From assembly GCA_034509735.1 (NCBI GenBank), contig JACGWO010000010.1:124001-188000 (forward strand): a stretch of 64,000 bases of DNA. Reading direction: 5' to 3'. The stretch is from Sesamum alatum. Taxonomy: Eukaryota; Streptophyta; Magnoliopsida; Lamiales; Pedaliaceae. Each line of letters starts with the position of its first letter. The stretch's first letter is position 1. This document shows positions 58,391 through 64,000 of this stretch, piece after piece. A program made the position numbers and the translations under genes. Below the pieces are notes generated by a model. That model did no database searches, was not told the origin of the DNA, and worked only from the letters and a program-made list of their open reading frames with translations.

Positions 58391-60421
58391 AACAATTGAA
58401 TCAATATCACAAATAGCGTAAATTGTAAAACGCAAATTGTAATTTGCCCCTACAGTGAACTGATATCCAAAGAAAATAAGTTGTAGAACTTAAATTGTAA
58501 TTTTTCCCTATAATGGTCCGTCACGAATTTATATACAGAATGAATTATATGTAAATTCCTTATAGCCAAGCATGAAAAACTGAAAATTGTTAGGTGAGAA
58601 TGGAGAAAGGTCTCCACTTTGTGGGGGCATTTTCCGATTTCCTCTTTCAGATAAGAGAAGGAAAAGATTAAAGTCTAAAGCCACGCGTTACATTAATTAC
58701 TTTTGTTAATGACTTGTATAAGAAGCCACGATTTCTTCCTCCATTATTAATTAATAATTTAAGAAATCCCGATGAGATAGTACAACTTCTAATTAATGAA
58801 TTCATCGTCTTTGATGTCAACATGACTACCTTATATCCAACGAAAATAATAATGATAATGAAAAAATAAAAAAAGTAATTACCCGTATAGTAAAGGAATG
58901 TATTGGTGGAAGATTTTTTATATTATATAGTATATGTAGCTAGACTGAAAAATGATTCAAATTATTTATGATTGTACTTCGAAAATAACTATATTGTTAT
59001 CTTAAGTAAATCAGTTCATTATGTTTGGTCTAATAGAGATTGTATTTGAGTTGTATTCTGATGTGGACAAGTTATTCTTATCCTGACATCCGAGAATGTA
59101 CAGTCATTAAGTTCACTGCAGTAGTTCCAACAATTAGCACGATTAATAAGGAACTAGTTCGAGAGGTAGAATTCAATAAATGCTATAAGTTATGTACCAC
59201 TGGCCATGAACTGATGATAGTATTTATAAAAGTATCTGCATGTGACAAATAAATTAATTCACATAGCAAATTTTGGGCTTTCTAGAAAAGGCATAATCAA
59301 CGGTTGTCATAATAGGTCGTCAGATTGGATCAATAAAAAACATGCAAATTCTAACCATATCAAAATTCACGGAATATAATTAACCAATTAGAATCATATA
59401 AATAATTTTTTCAAAAATCATTATCAGAAGTAGACAATGATGTCAATTGGTCGCAAGAGAGCCTCCTTAGGTCATATGAAATAAATATGTTATCAACTAC
59501 AGGTGTCAGAGGCGTTACGATCGTCCCTAACAAAAATACTTCGACAATCAAGTTAGGGTTATGGCTTGAGAGGTCTTTTGGCCCGAACACAATCATGCCA
59601 CTAGTCGTGTTCTCCATTGGTTGCAGGGGCGGAATCAACATTGAATAACACGATCCTCAACACATATGTGTCCCTTGACCATGTACTCGATAGACATGAG
59701 CTGCATATAGGGGGTACAGGCTCGACATAGTTTGAGGACTTTAATGTTGCATCACTCTTTTATTATTAAGTTACCTTTTACCTAAAAAAAGGTCTTGTGA
59801 TCGTAACCAAATAATTACATGAGTATCTATAGCATTCGCTCAATATACGGATGCCAATGGAGCTTCCAAGGATAATATCACATATCCAGTTACAAAGGAA
59901 AAATTGAGGGTCGTCGAAACTGATCGACTCGACTCAATCTAATCCATCTATAAAAAACATGCAGATCCTCTTCATTTAAATTATTTAGAGCTTTCTCAAG
60001 GGATAAAAAGAGTACAAAGTTACAAACACCCTTTTACCCACACAAGATAAAAAAATCAACACAAGAAAACTCAAATGCAACATTTCTTTTAAACTAATCA
60101 CATTGACTCGGTAAATGTTCCCCACAAAGTTGTAAATAACAGACGAAATATTCAACAAGTTTTGTTTTAAACTCAATAAATATTTTTCCACACTCCAAGA
60201 AAGTGAAATTTTTTAACATCATAGATGAAAATGTGAAGAAATTCTAACCCAAAGAACAAAACAAATTAACAGAGCATTAATTTACTTGGATAAAAGGGGT
60301 CAGAAAAATCAGCACGACTAGATAGGATAGGACATAGGGGACAAAGGCGCGCACATTTCTTAGGTTGGTTGTTGGAAAAGTTTGAAATAGTACTAAAGTG
60401 GGAGGTCTTGTTTCTAAATAG
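58391..60421. other. Intergenic DNA upstream of HSFB1
   Basis: The stretch 59430-59730 is GC-richer with an LTR-like composition (GGCGTTACGATCGTCCC, AATCAAGTTAGGGTTATGGC), but ends and a partner copy are missing. The rest is AT-rich. The last few hundred bases should include distal HSFB1 promoter sequence. Confidence 0.4.
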
Positions 60422-60429
60422 TTCTAGAA
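60422..60429 (+). promoter_or_regulatory. Heat-shock element core upstream of HSFB1
   Basis: TTCTAGAA within AGTTCTAGAAAC is a perfect nTTCnnGAAn head-to-head pair. It lies 54 bp upstream of the TATA box and is where an HSF would bind. A weaker CTCTAGAAA is at about 60514. Class A HSFs activate HSFB1 under heat in known plants, so the site fits; binding is inferred. Confidence 0.55.
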
Positions 60430-60482
60430 ACCCAGGTCACTTTCTTTGGACCGCCCCATTATTTTTCTCTTTCCATTCTTAC

Positions 60483-60493
60483 TATTTAAATAA
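60483..60493 (+). promoter_or_regulatory. TATA box of HSFB1
   Basis: TATTTAAATAA lies about 100 bp upstream of the first upstream ATG (60586), which would put transcription start near 60515. The leader that follows begins with a purine-rich AGAAAAAAGCAGCAGCAGCA. Confidence 0.6.
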
Positions 60494-60585
60494 ATTCCCC
60501 AACACCCAAAACACGTCTCTAGAAAAAAGCAGCAGCAGCAAAAATCAACTGCAACTATTCTCTTCCTTTCCTCCCCGTAGAAGTT

Positions 60586-60636
60586 ATGGTCTGTTTCCCG
60601 ATTACCAGATCATCATCAATCAATGGAAGTTGCTAA
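60586..60636 (+). CDS. uORF1 in the HSFB1 leader (16 codons)
   Basis: ATG at 60586, TAA at 60634-60636. The peptide is MVCFPITRSSSINGSC. It overlaps the start of uORF2 by 14 nt in a different frame, so a ribosome that translates it passes the uORF2 start before terminating. Arabidopsis TBF1 also has two uORFs. I cannot say whether this first peptide is conserved; its overlap with uORF2 may be the functional feature. Confidence 0.6.
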   Translation: MVCFPITRSSSINGSC

Positions 60637-60736
60637 AGTCCCGAAGCACGATCTCGTCCATTCTCACGTTTTTCTCTTCGGATTCTACTGCTGGGGTTGG
60701 GAGTTCCTCACTGCTCTTTTGCTCTTTAGTTGCTGA
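60623..60736 (+). CDS. uORF2, conserved peptide uORF of HSFB1/TBF1
   Basis: ATG at 60623, TGA at 60734-60736, encoding 37 residues. The N-terminal part is hydrophilic (MEVAKVPKHDLVHSH). The C-terminal part is strikingly aromatic and hydrophobic: FLFGFYCWGWEFLTALLLFSC-type, with Phe/Tyr/Trp at nine of the last 21 positions before the stop. The terminal WEFLTALLLFSC and the FYCW motif match, as I remember it, uORF2 of Arabidopsis TBF1/HSFB1, a conserved-peptide uORF. In Arabidopsis this uORF represses translation of the main ORF until immune elicitation relieves it. It ends 127 nt before the HSFB1 ATG. The peptide conservation, not its length, makes the call strong. Confidence 0.88.
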   Translation: MEVAKVPKHDLVHSHVFLFGFYCWGWEFLTALLLFSC

Positions 60737-60863
60737 TTCATCGTTTATATATATATAGTTTTGATTTTTGATTTGGATTATATAGTAATAATTTCTGTGG
60801 AGGGAGAAGAGAAGTGGGTATTTTTTTTTTTTAGATATTTTTTAGTTTGTTGGATTGGTGGAA

Positions 60864-61605
60864 ATGGCGCAAAGGTCAGTTCCGGCGCCGTTTTTGACGA
60901 AGACGTATCATTTGGTGGATGATCCGAGAAGCGACGACGTGATCTCGTGGAACGAGGCCGGTACGACGTTTGTGGTCTGGAAAACGGCGGAGTTCGCTAA
61001 GGATTTGCTGCCTAATTACTTCAAGCACAACAATTTCTCCAGCTTCGTTCGTCAGCTCAATACCTATGTAAGTCTTCTCCTCCTTCGATTGATTCGTATG
61101 TTGTACGTACATATACATGTGTGTTTTGTTCTGGAAGTATGTACGAAGGGAGTAGTTAATGCTTTCTGCGCGAAAATTCAATGTGGTCCGCTTCGTGTTA
61201 ATTAATAGCATTTCACCTATAGGCTAAAAGTTCCTTCAAAGAAACAAAGAAAGAAGATAATCCGTCGCTCTATTCCTTTTTAGCCGATAATTTAATTATT
61301 AGAACAAGATTATTTTTGTCTATATGTACCTGAAAATAGGAAAATTCTATTTCGAATCAGGTTCGACTATACCTAAACTAGTGATACGGCAAGTGTAAGT
61401 GATTGGTGCACGGTTCATGAAAAATTACCAACTAGGGATGGTTTGTTCCTTTTGATGTTTAGGAGTTTTTTGCCCATTGAAGTTTTCATTTTACCATGGA
61501 AAAGATGTGTAATAAAGTAGCTCGACCTACTTTTTGCATCTATTGACTCCACAAACATAAGGCATCAAAGAAATTGTTCTGTAATATTCTTCTTTCACTC
61601 CTGTT

Positions 61606-61677
<72 letters not shown>

Positions 61678-63348
61678 AATTGTGTATAGAAGAAGACTTG
61701 TTCTTGGCTTGAACTTTATTTAATTTCACACGTACCAAACAAGGACTTGAGTATATAAATGTGATGTTTATACCGGCGTTTGACTTTAAGGCGAAAAGGT
61801 TTTAGGTGGGGAAGTGGGCCGGCTTTCATTCTCTTACCTGTGTCTAGATAAACTTCTGACTGCAGAACAAACAAGCGCGCACCTAATATTTCGGCAAATA
61901 TGGTAAGAATGGTGGGTTGTGCTTATCTTTGTCCGAACGTTTCTGCAAATTTGTATTTTGGGAATCATGTGAATACAAACTTGGTCTTCTACAGATAATA
62001 TTGTCTTGAAAATAGTATATAGATATGTTGGTTTCTTCCAGATTAATTTCCATTGCAATAGCGACAGCATATGCATAGAAAGAATTCATTACAGAAGTTC
62101 AACGAGGGTGTGCGCGGTATATCAGCCTTACATGCGTTGCCTGGAGTAGGCAATTGACCCAAAGTTTTCGCTTGTCCGAATTGACGGCTGAGATGGTTGC
62201 ATTTATTAAGTTGGATTTTTAGTGAAGTAGGGTACATGTGGTGGGAGTCAACATCATGTGATGTGGCTATGCAATAATTAAAGTTGTAAATATGAGTTGT
62301 TACAAGTGAATTTAGTCTTTGTTTTTAGGTGGGACGTGACGGGGTGCATTGGTAGTGCGATTTAGAGGATTCTAGAGAACCATAATGTAGTTGGTTGGAA
62401 TGCTGGAACTGTACACCAATCATATGAAATTAGTATTTTATTTGTTGTGTAATTGATTTAGATTTTATCATACTTGATTTGTATTAGAATTATAAGAGGT
62501 GGATTTTTGAAGTATTCGACGAGTTCAAGTGGAACCGGGGTATTTAGGTCTTTTTGGTAAATGTAATGGTGGATTCCATACAAGTAATGACAACATAATG
62601 TGTAATATTTTCGACAACCAAATGAATTAGTTCGAATGTTACTTGTGTTGTAAATTTATGTTCTCAGTTACAAGTTGAGAAAATTGATGTTTTTGTGTCG
62701 CTTGCGTTTGCTCAGGGTTTTCGGAAAACTGTTCCGGACAAATGGGAATTCGCCAATGAAAACTTCAAGCGAGGACAAAAGGAGCTGCTCGTGCAAATTC
62801 GCCGCCGGAAAACCGCATCTACGCAGAATCCAGCCAGCGGGAAGCCTGGAGCCGCCGACAATCTAGCTTCACCGGCGAGCTCCGGTGAGGACTTGGGCTC
62901 AAGCTCCACCTCGTCTCCTGATTCCAAGAACCCTGGATCTTTGGAGACACACGTGTCGGCTCAGCTCGCTGACTTATCCGGCGAGAACGAGAAGCTGAGG
63001 AAAAACAACCAAATGCTCAGCTCGGAGCTTGCACAAACCAGGAAGCAATGCGATGAGTTGATAGCTTTCCTGACTCAGCGTGTGAAGGTGGCTCCCGAAC
63101 AGATCAGCCGCATTATGAATCTCGGCGCGGAGGTCCAGGCGGGTGGAGGAAATTCCGATTGTTATGATGACGAAAATGAAAATTGTATGAAATTGTTTGG
63201 GGTGATGGTGAAAAAGAAGAGGGGTTGTAGTGAGAATACAGATTTTTCTGGGCCAAATAGGAAAGAAACGAAAAGAAACATGGAAGTTACTGTTCCTTGG
63301 TTGAAGATCTCCGCGTCACCCGAGGAGAGCAGCAAGGTGTGTAACTGA
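60864..63348 (+). CDS. HSFB1: Heat shock transcription factor B1 (TBF1-like)
   Basis: Predicted 278-residue class B heat-shock factor from two exons, 60864-61067 and 62716-63348. The intron sits at the conserved position inside the DNA-binding domain (after LNTY, before [12 protein letters not shown]). The HSF DNA-binding domain spans about 7-100 (APFLTKTY, then [17 protein letters not shown]). The HR-A/B oligomerisation coil is at about 150-190 ([19 protein letters not shown]); its lack of the class A insert marks class B. The repressor tetrapeptide LFGV is at 228-231 ([12 protein letters not shown]), with basic nuclear-localisation motifs at about 234-237 and 250-255. In Arabidopsis this factor represses heat genes and, as TBF1, switches growth to defence. 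The start is the first ATG after uORF2; an in-frame TTG at 60855 is not a start. From memory the homologue is AT4G36990. Confidence 0.96.
61606..61673. repeat. Compound (TG)n(GA)n microsatellite in the HSFB1 intron
   Basis: About 10 TG units run directly into about 24 GA units with no interruption. (GA)n of this length is a homopurine tract able to form intramolecular triplex DNA, and (TG)n can form Z-DNA. It is likely to be highly polymorphic. Confidence 0.95.
62404..62500. repeat. Fragment of the 32185 fold-back MITE in the HSFB1 intron
   Basis: GGAACTGTACACCAATCATA followed by TTGTTGTGTAATTGATTTAG and TTGTATTAGAATT matches the centre and right arm of the element at 32250-32350 (CTGAACTGTACACCAATCAT, then CTTGTTATATAATTGGTTC, then CTAAATTAGAATT). 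Confidence 0.6.
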
Positions 63349-63746
63349 CCATCCAGCTCACGCCACGTGTTATGAGAAATCCTAGCTGGATTAGGATAAA
63401 GGAGCAAGGTAGCATAGAGACAGTGTCCAACCGTAAGGGTGCGATGTTGTAAGGCCAGAAATAAAGGAGTTTTTCATCAAATTGATAAAATCCCTTCAGT
63501 TATACATGAGTTGGAAGATCAAAAGCAAATGGGTTTTCCCTTCTCAGATTTTAATGTAAATTTCTAGTTTGGAATCTTTAAATCCATGTTTATGTATACA
63601 CATCCTTGAACACTTCATTGTATAATTATGTGTTTATAATACTGTCATAATTTTCTAGAACAATGTGTCCTAAAATTGACGCCTATCAATTATAGTCTAT
63701 ACGGACAAATTAAACGTGCGCTTCTAACATTTGGCATAATTCAGCG

Positions 63747-63752
63747 TATATA
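63747..63752 (+). promoter_or_regulatory. Possible TATA box of the RCCR gene
   Basis: TATATA in GTATATACATATACG lies 88 bp upstream of the RCCR start codon. The HSFB1 3' UTR lies immediately before, so the RCCR promoter must fit in roughly 450 bp between the HSFB1 stop and this point. Confidence 0.4.
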
Positions 63753-63839
63753 CATATACGCGTACTCCCATATCATTGCTGTTACTGTCCGGCAATAAAT
63801 ATCTCATCAAGTGGCCTGATAGAGATAGCAGAAACACTC

Positions 63840-64000
63840 ATGGCTATAATTTCCGGTGGTCTCTCGTTCTCCACTTTCCGCTTCCAACCGCCTTGTCGTT
63901 CCTCTCCAAGATGTCGCCTTCCAGTGTCAAGAATCCGATGTTCAGGCTTGTCAGCTTCCATGGATTCCGGCGATGAGATGAGAGCCAAACTCATGGAGTT
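63840..64000 (+). CDS. RCCR: Red chlorophyll catabolite reductase, 5' end (partial)
   Basis: The first 53 codons plus 2 nt are present, cut by the window edge. It starts MAIISGGLSFSTFRFQPPCR, a Ser/Arg/Pro-rich, acid-poor plastid transit peptide. It then reads SMDSGDEMRAKLMEF, where KLMEF matches the beginning of the mature RCCR domain as I know it. The enzyme reduces red chlorophyll catabolite to the primary fluorescent catabolite in chlorophyll breakdown; loss causes the accelerated cell death phenotype (ACD2). The identification rests on this short N-terminus and on position, since ACD2 (AT4G37000) follows HSFB1 in Arabidopsis. The overlapping minus-strand frame at 63994-63782 is its shadow. 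Confidence 0.75.
   Translation, partial: MAIISGGLSFSTFRFQPPCRSSPRCRLPVSRIRCSGLSASMDSGDEMRAKLME

Noticed and set aside
63782..63994. Minus-strand 70-codon frame at the window end
   Set aside because: The plus strand gives a clear plastid transit peptide and RCCR start over the same bases.

Overview
The window is nuclear DNA of a flowering plant, almost certainly a core eudicot. It has AT-rich intergenic DNA, short GT-AG introns, plant-only protein families (remorin, DUF1685, zeaxanthin epoxidase, class B heat-shock factor, red chlorophyll catabolite reductase) and many small non-autonomous transposons. I did not identify the species. Seven protein genes are supported, plus one tRNA and two upstream ORFs in the leader of one gene. 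Intron-exon structures were worked out by hand from splice sites, reading frame and family resemblance.

Layout. (1) 742-6261 (+): a three-RRM hnRNP-like protein. (2) 9437-7067 (-): a remorin, convergent with gene 1. (3) 15586-20757 (+): a complete 16-exon zeaxanthin epoxidase (ABA1/ZEP). (4) 26627-25410 (-): an intronless 405-residue protein with an SMI1/KNR4-like region, convergent with ZEP. (5) 26.6-39.1 kb: a gene-poor, repeat-rich tract. (6) 43125-39120 (-): a 13-exon CLK4-associating SR-rich protein (CLASRP/SWAP-like splicing factor). (7) 47601-48216 (+): a two-exon DUF1685 protein. (8) 48.2-60.4 kb: nested MITEs, Helitron-like and CACTA-like elements, and a tRNA-Leu(AAG) at 58132-58052 (-). 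(9) 60586-63348 (+): HSFB1/TBF1, with two upstream ORFs; the second is recognisably the conserved peptide uORF of this gene family. (10) 63840-64000 (+): the first 53 codons of red chlorophyll catabolite reductase (RCCR/ACD2), cut by the window edge.

The gene content looks like two ancestral blocks interleaved. The series RRM protein, remorin, CLASRP, HSFB1, RCCR matches, from memory, the Arabidopsis order AT4G36960 to AT4G37000. The ZEP plus SMI1/KNR4-like pair matches AT5G67030/AT5G67020, and a DUF1685 gene lies beside the paralogue at AT3G50340/50350. The genes do not form one pathway. Two themes recur: stress and ABA physiology (ZEP, HSFB1, remorin, RCCR) and RNA processing (RRM protein, CLASRP).

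The most interesting biology is translational control in the HSFB1 leader. Also notable are a possible uORF ending 5 nt before the remorin start codon, several MITEs bounded by perfect 9-bp target-site duplications, nested insertions that can be resolved by eye, and Helitron-like elements with intact A|TC...CTRR|T ends. I found no clearly unprecedented system.
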